Positions 45,987 through 54,127 of a DNA stretch of 64,000 nt are shown in pieces; position 1 is the first letter of the stretch; each line of letters begins with the position of its first letter. Under the pieces are notes generated by a model, which did no database searches, was not told the origin of the DNA, and saw only the letters and a list, made by a program, of their open reading frames with translations. The stretch lies in assembly GCA_900319485.1 (NCBI GenBank), contig ONOQ01000006.1, positions 1-64,000 of the forward strand, in the 5' to 3' direction. The translations under genes were made by a program, and so were the position numbers. The stretch is from an uncultured Bacteroidales bacterium. GTDB taxonomy: Bacteria; Bacteroidota; Bacteroidia; Bacteroidales; UBA932.

Positions 45987-46958
45987 ATGGAACATTACGA
46001 ACTTACTCCAGAACAACTTAAACAGTACATTGCAGTACTTGATGCAGCAGAATCCTACAGGGATCTTTCCGACGATGAGAAAGAACACATTGTCCGATCA
46101 ATTATGGAGAGGCCCTATATGGACCTCAGGAGCGATTTTGCCTTCAAACACGTCTTCCGGGATATGAATCTTCTCAAAATGCTTCTGGAAGATGTCCTTC
46201 CTGAAAGCATTGTCAGTGTGGAGCCGCTGAACAGTCTTGAGGCGCTTCCAAATGAGATAGACAAAATGCGTCCGGACGACAAGAATATCATTATGGATGT
46301 TCTTGCAAAGACAAAGGACGGACGGGAAATCATCGTCGAGATGCAAAGGAAGAACAAAGCGTCGTTCAAAAACAGGATGATGTACTACGGAGCCTCAATG
46401 CTTCACGGCCAACTTAAGCGCAAGGACCCTTATTCAAAGTTGAGGCCGGTATATGTCCTGTGCTTTATGGACCTCAAACTACAACACTCCACTGACCAGC
46501 TCTTATACCATTACACAATGATGGAAGTTAATTCTGCTGAACGCTATGGAAATCAGTTGTCAATCTTCCTATTTGAATTAAAACGCCTTAACAAAAAGGA
46601 AATGAAAGGTTTGTCTCCCCTGGAGTCCTGGTTGTATATTCTGAAAAATATGGGTAACTTTGCAGGGAAACCGGAAGATATGGGCAAACGATACTCTGCC
46701 GTAGCAGAGGCTGCAAAAATGCACGACCTTCCGGACAAAGACAAACTAAGGTACCTGAATGATATGATATCCGAAGAAGAAATATTGGATATGCGTGAAG
46801 CCACTTTGGAGGAGGGACGCGCTGAAGGACGGAAAGAAGGACGTGAAGAGCAACGCATCGAATACACCAAGGCAATGCTCAGTCGCGGTATTGATGTGTC
46901 TGTTATTTCTGATATTACGGGATTCTCTGTTGAGGAACTTGAGGAATTGCGTCATTAA
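45987..46958 (+). CDS. Rpn/PD-(D/E)XK nuclease family putative transposase
   Basis: A recombination-promoting nuclease-like protein. The N-terminal half carries the Rpn opening (MDLRSDFAFKHVFRD) and the nuclease core NIIMDVLAKTKDGREIIVEM followed by QRK, with Asp then ExQ as in PD-(D/E)XK enzymes of this family. A short charged coiled region (EGRAEGRKEGREEQR) precedes a C-terminal helix-turn-helix-like end (GIDVSVISDITGFSVEELEE). 323 aa, intact. It has its own promoter, lies between two identical terminators, is AT-richer and lacks GGCCGAT, so it appears to have entered the starch locus. No inverted ends of an insertion sequence are visible. Confidence 0.86.
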   Translation: MEHYELTPEQLKQYIAVLDAAESYRDLSDDEKEHIVRSIMERPYMDLRSDFAFKHVFRDMNLLKMLLEDVLPESIVSVEPLNSLEALPNEIDKMRPDDKNIIMDVLAKTKDGREIIVEMQRKNKASFKNRMMYYGASMLHGQLKRKDPYSKLRPVYVLCFMDLKLQHSTDQLLYHYTMMEVNSAERYGNQLSIFLFELKRLNKKEMKGLSPLESWLYILKNMGNFAGKPEDMGKRYSAVAEAAKMHDLPDKDKLRYLNDMISEEEILDMREATLEEGRAEGRKEGREEQRIEYTKAMLSRGIDVSVISDITGFSVEELEELRH

Positions 46959-46980
46959 TTTCCTATGGCGGAGTGATTTT

Positions 46981-47020
46981 TTCTTGCGGCTGGCCCTTCC
47001 GGGCCGGCCGCTTGTTTTTC
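46981..47020 (+). terminator. terminator behind the Rpn nuclease gene (second copy of the 33-bp sequence)
   Basis: Identical stem-loop to that at 45775, followed by TTGTTTTTC. It lies 22 bases past the nuclease stop and only 26 bases before the amylase start codon. Confidence 0.8.
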
Positions 47021-47045
47021 TCCCTGATTCTGTGTAACTTGCGAA

Positions 47046-48758
47046 ATGAAAATAAAGTTTGCTAATCTTATTTGGGCACTGTCGGCGGCGGTGCTTCTGG
47101 CTGGTTGCACAGCACCGGCCCAAACAAACCAGGAGACCCCCGGAAATAATCAACAGCAGGAGGAAAACAATACCGAATTCCCCGCCCACGACGGCTACCG
47201 CATCTATGCGATTGACAATACCGGCTGGGAAAGCCTTCTTGTATATATGTATGGTACCGTCAACAACCTTGGCGGCTCCTGGCCCGGCGTCAAGTCAAGC
47301 GGCAAGATCACGGTCAAGGGCCGTGAGTATACCTATTTCAACGTGGCTCAATCGGCCGCATACGGAAATACGGAGAAACTCATCTTCAATGACGGCAACG
47401 GCAAGCAGATCCCTTCTTCCGGAGAGCCGTCCCTCACTTTTGACAAGAAGGCCGATTATTTCTTCACGGTCACGGAACAGGAGGCGAAGGCCTTCAAAGG
47501 CGGCTCAAACCTTGAGATTACCCTGTCCGACGCCCCCGTGGACGTTGCTCCGAAGGAACTTTTCAAGATGGCCGCCCAGAAGCGTGACGCCTGGAACATC
47601 TATCAGGTGAATCCCAAACTGTACGGCAGCAGCGGCGCCTTTGGCAAGATCAAGGACCGCCTGGACGACATTAAGGCCCTGGGGACGGACGTATTCTATC
47701 TTATGCCCATATATCAGCAGGGAACCAAGAATGCTATCGGCTCACCCTACTGCATCAAGGATTTCAAGGCCGTGAATACATCTTACGGCTCACTGGAGGA
47801 TCTCCGGGCCCTTGTGGACGCCGCCCACGCAAAGGGAATGAAGGTGATGTTCGACTGGGTTGCAAACCACACCGCCTGGGACTGCTCCTGGGTGAAGGAC
47901 CACAAGGACTGGTATGCCCAGGATTCTGGCGGGAACGTTGTGAATCCCACGGCCGATGGCGTGTGGACGGACGTTGCGCAGCTCAATTACTCCAGCACAG
48001 ATCTTCGCGCCGCAATGACCGACGCCCTCCTTTACTGGGTGAAGGAACTGGACATTGACGGATACCGCTGCGACTACGCCCACGGCCCCACCGGCCGTAA
48101 CGTGGGCCCGATGGATGAATTCTGGAAGGAGGCGATATCGGCCCTCAAGGCACAGAAGCCCGGCTTCATTATGCTTGCCGAATCAGACTTCCCCAAGATG
48201 TACGACGACGGCTTTGACCTTATCTTCTCCCGCAATGCAAAGAGCAAACTCATCCAGGCGTTCGGCGGGGCCGGCCTTGACGGCTTCTTCAATGCCTATA
48301 AGAGTGCCCTGGAGGGAATATCGGCCCCTAAATGCCCGCTCTTTTTCATCACTAACCACGACGACGCAACGGAAAGTTCACCCGTGAATGATTTCCGCTC
48401 CAAGGAAGGCGCCCTTACGGCGTTTACGCTTATGAGGAGCCTCAATACCGCCACTATGATCTACGGCAGCCAGGAGGTTGCATACGGTTCCACAATCAAT
48501 TTCTTCAACACGCAGAGTTTTGCCTGGACCGCCCAGCCAGAATATTTTGCCGCCTATAAGGAGGCAATGGCGGCGGTAGGGCAGTTTGACCGCAGCAAGG
48601 CCCTTACGGTATACTGTGACGGCAAGGTGGGCATAGTCCAGTACGAAGGCGGCGGCGCACTGGTTGTAAACGCCGGGGCAGTTAAGGCCAATGTGACGCT
48701 TCCTTCCGGCGGCGTGTTGACGCTGGATCCGTACTCGTTCAGCGTGTTGCCACAGTAA
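47046..48758 (+). CDS. alpha-amylase lipoprotein (GH13) with N-terminal CBM26-like domain
   Basis: Starch-degrading enzyme of the second locus. Lipobox at Cys21 (LAGC), an Asn/Gln-rich linker, then a starch-binding domain of ~110 residues (YRIYAIDNTGWESLLVYMYG, SWPGVKSSG) like the middle domain encoded at 8224. The barrel starts near WNIYQVNPKLYG. Predicted catalytic residues are Asp343 (GYRCDYA), Glu379 (MLAESD) and Asp439 (TNHDDA). 570 aa. It probably once followed susE directly; the nuclease gene now separates them. Upstream CTTG-N20-TAACTTGC (47011-47042) may be its promoter, the same unusual pair as before the RAYT gene. Confidence 0.88.
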   Translation: MKIKFANLIWALSAAVLLAGCTAPAQTNQETPGNNQQQEENNTEFPAHDGYRIYAIDNTGWESLLVYMYGTVNNLGGSWPGVKSSGKITVKGREYTYFNVAQSAAYGNTEKLIFNDGNGKQIPSSGEPSLTFDKKADYFFTVTEQEAKAFKGGSNLEITLSDAPVDVAPKELFKMAAQKRDAWNIYQVNPKLYGSSGAFGKIKDRLDDIKALGTDVFYLMPIYQQGTKNAIGSPYCIKDFKAVNTSYGSLEDLRALVDAAHAKGMKVMFDWVANHTAWDCSWVKDHKDWYAQDSGGNVVNPTADGVWTDVAQLNYSSTDLRAAMTDALLYWVKELDIDGYRCDYAHGPTGRNVGPMDEFWKEAISALKAQKPGFIMLAESDFPKMYDDGFDLIFSRNAKSKLIQAFGGAGLDGFFNAYKSALEGISAPKCPLFFITNHDDATESSPVNDFRSKEGALTAFTLMRSLNTATMIYGSQEVAYGSTINFFNTQSFAWTAQPEYFAAYKEAMAAVGQFDRSKALTVYCDGKVGIVQYEGGGALVVNAGAVKANVTLPSGGVLTLDPYSFSVLPQ

Positions 48759-48777
48759 TAATTTTTGACTAAATTTG
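48746..48777 (+). promoter_or_regulatory. candidate promoter of the GH53 gene
   Basis: GTTG, 20 bases, TAAATTTG at 48770-48777, 20 bases before the start codon. The -33 box lies inside the end of the amylase gene. Confidence 0.55.
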
Positions 48778-48797
48778 CCCTTACTAAACTGATTCCA

Positions 48798-49892
48798 ATG
48801 AAAAAACTCCTTATCGCATTATGTGGCCTGGCTGTTATTGCCGGTTGCACAAAACCCGGAAACAACGGGGACAATAACAACGGTTCATCCTCTGATAATA
48901 AGGTAATTGAGACACCCGCTTTTGCAAAAGGCGCCGACGTAAGTTGGCTCTCCGAGATGGAGGCAAATGGCAAAACCTTCAAGAAAAAGGACGGAACCAC
49001 CGCCGACTGCTTCGAGGTCCTCAAAGACTGCGGCGTAAACTCAATACGTCTTCGCGTATGGGTGAACCCCACCGGCGGATGGAGCGATAAGAAAGATATG
49101 GTAGGGCTTGCCCAGAGGGCTGCCAAGGCCGGTATGGCCCTTATGGTGGACTTCCATTACAGTGACTTTTTCTGTGACCCTTCCCGCCAGGATATCCCCA
49201 GGGCATGGGCGGCAGACAAGGCCGATGTAAACAAGATGTGCGTCCACGTGAAAGAGCACACCACGGAGGTCCTTGAGGCCCTGAAGGCCGTGGGAGTCAC
49301 TCCCGCCTGGATTCAGATAGGCAACGAAACCCGTAACGGCTTCCTCTGGCCCATCGGCCAACTTTGGGGAAACGGCGCCGGCGGCAATGAAAAGTTCGCA
49401 GATCTTTACAAGGCCGGCTACAACGCCGCAAAGGCCGTATTCCCAAGTGCCCTCGTGGGTCCTCACGTCAACAATGCATATGACGACAACGACTGGTGGT
49501 TCAAGGACCGCAAGGCTTCAGGGTGCAAGTTTGATATGATATGCCTGTCCCACTATCCCCAGGCCCAGACGAAGATGACGCCGGCAGAGTGCAATACCGC
49601 GGCCGTGAGCCGTATAAAGGCTCTTATCGGCACATATAATGTCCCCGTGATAGTGTCCGAGGTTGGCGTCAAGACTCCCGACAACGAGACCGAGGCCGCC
49701 AACATCCTGCAGGAGTTTATGACTGCCGTGAAGCAGATTTCCTCCTGCAAGGGCGTTTTCTACTGGGAGCCGGAAGTCTATGACTGGTGGAAACCCTCCG
49801 TTTACAGTTCACTGGGATGGAACTCATACAATATGGGCGCCTTCCTTAGCGGAGGACGCCCGTCAAAAGTTATGGATGCTCTCTGTAACTAG
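48798..49892 (+). CDS. arabinogalactan endo-beta-1,4-galactanase (GH53)
   Basis: Cuts beta-1,4-galactan chains of pectin side groups. ATG 48798 gives a lipoprotein signal (MKKLLIALCGLAVIAGC, Cys17); an in-frame start 33 bases earlier would precede the promoter. The GH53 barrel shows GADVSWLSEME at the start, acid/base Glu177 (WIQIGNETRNG) and nucleophile Glu288 (VIVSEVG). 364 aa is normal. It sits after a starch amylase but has its own promoter, so it may be a separate unit. The stop overlaps the convergent ROK kinase by 4 bases. Confidence 0.92.
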   Translation: MKKLLIALCGLAVIAGCTKPGNNGDNNNGSSSDNKVIETPAFAKGADVSWLSEMEANGKTFKKKDGTTADCFEVLKDCGVNSIRLRVWVNPTGGWSDKKDMVGLAQRAAKAGMALMVDFHYSDFFCDPSRQDIPRAWAADKADVNKMCVHVKEHTTEVLEALKAVGVTPAWIQIGNETRNGFLWPIGQLWGNGAGGNEKFADLYKAGYNAAKAVFPSALVGPHVNNAYDDNDWWFKDRKASGCKFDMICLSHYPQAQTKMTPAECNTAAVSRIKALIGTYNVPVIVSEVGVKTPDNETEAANILQEFMTAVKQISSCKGVFYWEPEVYDWWKPSVYSSLGWNSYNMGAFLSGGRPSKVMDALCN

Positions 49893-50845
49893 AGTTCCCA
49901 GGCCAGTGCCGATGCACCAAGGATGGCGGCATCGGATTCCTTAAGTTGAGAGAATACAATCTGTACTTTCCCTTTCCACAGGGAGAGTACGTTCTCATCC
50001 ATTGCTTTCTGGATGGGCTCACGCAGGAATTCCTTTGCGCGGGCCAGGCCGCCGAAGAGCACAATGGCTTCAGGAGCGGAGAAGGCAATGAAATCGGCGA
50101 ATTTCTCACCAAGGATACGGCCGGTGAATTCAAATACCTTGAGGGCAAGTTTGTCACCGTCCTTTGCCGCCTCATAGACGTCCTTTGACGTAATCTTGTC
50201 CAGGGAACGGAGTTCTGAGGGCTCGTCACTCATTTCCAGCCATTCACGTGCGGTGCGGGCTACGCCGATTGCGCTGCAGTATGCCTCCAGGCAGCCGGTT
50301 TTGCCGCAGTTGCACTGGCGGCCGTTGTGACGCACGGCTGTGGTGTGGCCAAGTTCTCCGGCAAAGCCGTCGTGACCGTAAACCACGTTACCGTCAATAA
50401 CGATACCTGATCCCACGCCGGTTCCCAGGGTAATCATAATGAAATTCTTCATACCGCGGGCGGCGCCGTAAGTCATTTCACCCACGGCGGCGGCGTTTGC
50501 ATCGTTGGTAAGGGACACGGGAATGCCGTTCATCTGCTCCGAGAGCAGTTTTGCGAATTCCACTTTGTCGTGGGCCCAGGCCAGGTTGGGGGCGCATTCA
50601 ATGGTGCCGGTGTAGTAGTTGCCGTTGGGGGCGCCTACGCCGATACCGCGGATGCGGCCTTCTGCGCCGGCCTCAGCGATGATATGGTTGAGGGCCTCTG
50701 CAAGTTCTGCGATGAAGGGCTCTACGGTGGTGTGGTTGTCCGAGCGGATGACTGTCTGCGCCAGAACGGTACCACGGGCATCCACGATGCCGCATTTGGA
50801 GGTCTGTCCTCCGATGTCAATGCCGATTACTAAGTCTTTTGCCAT
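49889..50845 (-). CDS. ROK family sugar kinase (glucokinase type)
   Basis: Phosphorylates glucose or a related hexose in the cytoplasm. The N-terminal ATP motif IGIDIGGQTSKCGIVD and the ROK zinc signature GELGHTTAV followed by CNCGKTGCLEAYCS are complete. Sugar-contact residues are visible in LTNDANAAAVGE. 318 aa. It is co-transcribed with the upstream MFS transporter gene, only 2 bases away, forming an uptake-and-phosphorylation pair. Likely consumer of glucose released by SusB, although a fructo- or allo-kinase role is possible. Confidence 0.88.
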   Translation of the reverse strand: MAKDLVIGIDIGGQTSKCGIVDARGTVLAQTVIRSDNHTTVEPFIAELAEALNHIIAEAGAEGRIRGIGVGAPNGNYYTGTIECAPNLAWAHDKVEFAKLLSEQMNGIPVSLTNDANAAAVGEMTYGAARGMKNFIMITLGTGVGSGIVIDGNVVYGHDGFAGELGHTTAVRHNGRQCNCGKTGCLEAYCSAIGVARTAREWLEMSDEPSELRSLDKITSKDVYEAAKDGDKLALKVFEFTGRILGEKFADFIAFSAPEAIVLFGGLARAKEFLREPIQKAMDENVLSLWKGKVQIVFSQLKESDAAILGASALAWEL

Positions 50846-50847
50846 AA

Positions 50848-52143
50848 TTATGCTTTCTTAATCTTTGAGCCGACGACTGCAAAATAGAGGATGAATGCAA
50901 CGCATATTGCAAGCACCCAGTAACTTGCCATATAGTTCACCTTGTCTGCGATGAAGTTCTGGAGGAGCGGAACGATACCGCCGCCAACTACCATAGCCAT
51001 AAAGATACCTGAAGCGCGCTCAGTTGCCGAGCCAAGGCCTTCTACGGAGAGGTCGAAGATTGTACCCCACATAACGGAGGTGCAAAGGCCGCAGAGGACA
51101 AGAAGGAGCGCTGCGATGGGAACCTGAACCATACCGAAGCCGCTGCCGGTGAATACGGGCATCTTTACCCAGGAGGCGTTGCCCAGGAAGATGGCAAGGA
51201 CAAGGAGGAGGAGAGCCACTGCCGATACGCAGGTGAGTTGGGTGCGGGAACTAACCTTACCGGAGATTGCGGAAGAGACAAGACGGCCGACAAGCATCAG
51301 GAACCAGTATGTGCCTGCAACGAAGCCGGCGATGGCCACTGCGGAAGCGGGATCCATACCTGCGCCCTTCACGGGATCCGAGAGGTAGAAGTTGAGGGTT
51401 CCGGGGATACCTACCTCAACGCCCACATATACGAATATGGCAATTGCGCCAAGAACGAAGTGCTTGAATTTGAGGGGATTCTCCACCTGGCCTTCCACTG
51501 CCTTGACCTCCGGGTTCTGGATGGGGACGAAGAGGAGGATTACGAATGCCACTGCGAATACGCCCATTGCCATAAAGAGGAGGGTGTTAACGTCAGAGAT
51601 AAGGGTGTCGTGAGTAAGGGTGCCGATCATCGAGCCCACCAGCATAGGGGTGAGGGTTCCCATCAGGGAGTTGAAGGAACCGCCGATCTGGATGTACTGG
51701 TTTGAGCGCTTGCCGCCCAGGATCTTCAGCATAGGGTTCACCACGGTGTTGAGCATACATACGGAGAAGCCGCAGATGAATGCGCCAAGCAGGTATACGA
51801 AGAAGTTGGTGGGGATGCTGCCGATGGTGCTGCCCACGCCTACGATACCTGAGAGGAACTGGACAAATACGCCAAGGAGGCCTACCAGCAGGGCTGCGAG
51901 GATGGTGAACTTGTAACCCTTCTTCTTGAGGAGGTTGCCGGCGGGGATGCCCATAATGGCATATGCCAGGAAGTTCATCATGTTACCCATCATACCAAGG
52001 GTGTTGGAACCCTCGATGCCGGGCTGCATTTTCCAGATGTTGCCGATAGGGGCGGCCAGGTTGGTGACGAAGGAGATCATTCCAAAGAGGAAGATCATGG
52101 TGATAACAGCGATGATGTTGCTGTTTTCTTTGGTTTTAGTCAT
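50848..52143 (-). CDS. MFS sugar transporter (FucP/GluP-like)
   Basis: Inner-membrane hexose uptake. The start is the ATG ending at 52143 (MTKTKENSNIIAVITMIFLF); longer frames run into the LytTR gene. About twelve membrane helices with FVTNLAAPIGNI in helix 1, a YAIMGIPAGNLLKKKGYKF loop and a GFSVCMLNTVVNPMLKILGG segment as in the FucP family. 431 aa. A promoter lies upstream at 52183-52214. No GGCCGAT word occurs in this or the two adjacent genes, although composition is otherwise normal. Confidence 0.86.
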   Translation of the reverse strand: MTKTKENSNIIAVITMIFLFGMISFVTNLAAPIGNIWKMQPGIEGSNTLGMMGNMMNFLAYAIMGIPAGNLLKKKGYKFTILAALLVGLLGVFVQFLSGIVGVGSTIGSIPTNFFVYLLGAFICGFSVCMLNTVVNPMLKILGGKRSNQYIQIGGSFNSLMGTLTPMLVGSMIGTLTHDTLISDVNTLLFMAMGVFAVAFVILLFVPIQNPEVKAVEGQVENPLKFKHFVLGAIAIFVYVGVEVGIPGTLNFYLSDPVKGAGMDPASAVAIAGFVAGTYWFLMLVGRLVSSAISGKVSSRTQLTCVSAVALLLLVLAIFLGNASWVKMPVFTGSGFGMVQVPIAALLLVLCGLCTSVMWGTIFDLSVEGLGSATERASGIFMAMVVGGGIVPLLQNFIADKVNYMASYWVLAICVAFILYFAVVGSKIKKA

Positions 52144-52182
52144 TGTTATAGTATTAGAGTTAATAATATTTCGTTTAGTTTT

Positions 52183-52214
52183 CAAATTTAAGAATTTTCC
52201 CTTTGAATTACAAT
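52183..52214 (-). promoter_or_regulatory. promoter of the transporter-ROK kinase operon
   Basis: On the minus strand: ATTG (52211-52214), 20 bases, TAAATTTG (52183-52190). The -33 box lies within the 3' end of the LytTR gene. Confidence 0.6.
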
Positions 52215-53017
52215 AAAGCCGACAGGGAATCGTAGTACTTTCTTGAGACCGGCACGGGATCCAGGCCGTCCCTGTCAAGTTTTGCAAGAGCGTAACCGTT
52301 GAGGTCCTTCCTTACAAGTTCAACGTGGTCTGCGTTTACAAAAAATGACCTGTGGCACCGCACAAGGCCGTGTTTGGTGAGAGTCTCCTCCAGCGCGCGC
52401 ATAGACGACCGGAGGGTGAAATCCTTTACCCTGCCGTTGTCAAGGTGAACGATATGCACGTAGTTGTCCTCCGCCTCTATATATAATATGGCAGGGGAGG
52501 AGATGATGAACTTCAGGCGCTTTTGGTCGTCGTGGAAGCGCACCAGGGATTTGTCGTCTGCTGGAACCGGCTGTCTGGAGCCTCCAAGGATGTGCAGTTG
52601 AATGGCCTGCGTGAGTATAACGTAAGGGAAAACGACTATACCTCCAAGGTACAGGATGCCCGTGGACATTACTGTGAAATAAGGTATGGCCGGCCTCCAT
52701 TCAATCCCCAGCAGGATGGACCAGAAGAGTCCGGTTGCTACGATTTCCCCCACACACCACGTGATATAGAGCGGCCAGGAGAGTTCCAGCACGTGCCTCA
52801 GGATAAAGAGAAGCATACGGCTGAGCACCATCACACCCAGCAGAATGAGCGTTGTAAATATCAGATTTTCAGCGAAATAGCCTTTCCCTACGCCCAAAAA
52901 GTCAGTTATGTCGAAGGGGTGATAGGCCAGTGTGAAGAGGAAATAGAAGAGCGGAATCACCGTGAAGTGGAGGATATTGGCGCTCATCCGGTAGAAATTA
53001 CGTGAAATTGCTGTCAT
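52208..53017 (-). CDS. membrane-bound LytTR transcription regulator
   Basis: One-component regulator: about four membrane helices in residues ~15-150 (FTVIPLFYFLFTLAYHPF, FTTLILLGVMVLSRMLLFIL), then a LytTR DNA-binding domain from ~165 (LKFIISSPAILYIEAEDNYV, FTLRSSMRALEETL, RCHRSFFVNADHVELV). 269 aa; no receiver domain. It lies upstream of the transporter-kinase operon in the same direction. The gap in front of it carries a regular array of TTCGTCCC boxes, which suggests autoregulation and control of the divergent GT8 gene. The signal is unknown. Confidence 0.87.
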   Translation of the reverse strand: MTAISRNFYRMSANILHFTVIPLFYFLFTLAYHPFDITDFLGVGKGYFAENLIFTTLILLGVMVLSRMLLFILRHVLELSWPLYITWCVGEIVATGLFWSILLGIEWRPAIPYFTVMSTGILYLGGIVVFPYVILTQAIQLHILGGSRQPVPADDKSLVRFHDDQKRLKFIISSPAILYIEAEDNYVHIVHLDNGRVKDFTLRSSMRALEETLTKHGLVRCHRSFFVNADHVELVRKDLNGYALAKLDRDGLDPVPVSRKYYDSLSALL

Positions 53018-53107
53018 TCGTCACAAATTTGCTGGGACGAATATACAAAAAATATTTCATTCGTCCCAATTTTGTTACTTTCGTCCCTAAATACGCGTTT
53101 TCGTCCC
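53017..53107. promoter_or_regulatory. operator array of TTCGTCCC boxes, probable LytTR binding site
   Basis: TTCGTCCC occurs at 53060, 53080 and 53100, exactly 20 bases apart. An inverted copy GGGACGAA is at 53034-53041, and a one-base variant TTCGTCAC at 53017 touches the LytTR start codon. LytTR proteins bind direct repeats about two helical turns apart. The array lies between the divergent LytTR and GT8 genes. TATATTCG on the minus strand overlaps the inverted box and may be the -7 box. Confidence 0.72.
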
Positions 53108-53197
53108 AGAAATCCCGTTTTTCGCCTCATAAATTTTCCCACCCCGTCAATTGGGGCTATTTTTGCCCTGAAAAACCGAGAAAAAACAGTAAAAACT

Positions 53198-54127
53198 ATG
53201 CAGACTATCCCTATTTTCTTCTCCGTTGACGAGCATTACGTGCCCTATCTTGCAGTGGCCCTGAAATCCATCAAAGACAACGCTTCAGAGCGCTATCTCT
53301 ATCATATTCATATACTTAATGACAATATTTCCAAGGCCGGCAAAGCCGGTTTGGCTGCTTTTCAGAGTGATAATTTCAAAATTGAGTTCCACTCGCTGAC
53401 CAGGAAACTGAAGTGTCTTGACGGTCTCCGCAGTCACAGGTTCACGGCTTTCAGTTCCTTAAGCATTTATTTCCGCCTCTTTATACCCGTTCTTTTCCCT
53501 CAATACGACAAAGGAATATACCTTGACGCCGATCTAGTTGTCCCTGGAGACATCTCCTGGCTTTGGGAAGAGCCTCTTGGTGACAAGTACATCGGCGCCG
53601 TGGCCGATTACAGCATCCAGCATATCGGCCCCTTTATGAAATATATAGATGAATATGTGGGCGTTGACCACAGGAGATATGTGAATTCGGGCGTCCTTCT
53701 TATGAACCTCAGGGCGCTGAGGGATAATGATATCACGGGTAAGTTCCTCCGCTGGCTCTCGGAGTACTCACTTGGTACGGTTGCCCCGGACCAGGACTAC
53801 CTCAATGCGCTTTGCGAGCACCATATCCAGTATCTGGACCCGTGCTGGAACTGTATGCCGGGCGGTTCCGTGACGCAGTTCGACAATCCCCAGATCATTC
53901 ATTTTAACCTTGCCGCAAAGCCCTGGCTCAATGAAACCGTCCCCTATGACGAGGTGTTCTGGAAGTACGCCCTTGAAAGCGGCTACTATGATGAGATAAG
54001 GGCCCGGAGGACCGCTTTCCTTACAAACGCCAATGCCGTGAAGGCTTACCGTGAAGGCATAGACGCGCTTGTCCGTATGGCCACTGAACTGACTCATTCA
54101 ACCGTATCTTTCCGCCTATGCTCCTAG
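53198..54127 (+). CDS. glycosyltransferase family 8 protein
   Basis: Transfers a sugar, usually glucose or galactose, onto a surface glycan or lipid; acceptor unknown. ATG 53198 gives the GT8 opening MQTIPIFFSVDEHYVPYLAV. Metal-binding DxD is Asp110-Ala-Asp112 (GIYLDADLVV). The second metal/donor segment is seen at GVLLMNLRALRDND and PDQDYLNAL, and a late His in IHFNLAAKPW. 309 aa. An upstream in-frame ATG would place the start within the operator array and is less likely. It overlaps the next acyltransferase gene by 10 bases. Confidence 0.88.
   Translation: MQTIPIFFSVDEHYVPYLAVALKSIKDNASERYLYHIHILNDNISKAGKAGLAAFQSDNFKIEFHSLTRKLKCLDGLRSHRFTAFSSLSIYFRLFIPVLFPQYDKGIYLDADLVVPGDISWLWEEPLGDKYIGAVADYSIQHIGPFMKYIDEYVGVDHRRYVNSGVLLMNLRALRDNDITGKFLRWLSEYSLGTVAPDQDYLNALCEHHIQYLDPCWNCMPGGSVTQFDNPQIIHFNLAAKPWLNETVPYDEVFWKYALESGYYDEIRARRTAFLTNANAVKAYREGIDALVRMATELTHSTVSFRLCS

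Noticed and set aside
45987..46958. The Rpn gene as a complete insertion sequence
   Set aside because: No terminal inverted repeats or short target duplication are visible; only the 33-bp terminator sequence is repeated.
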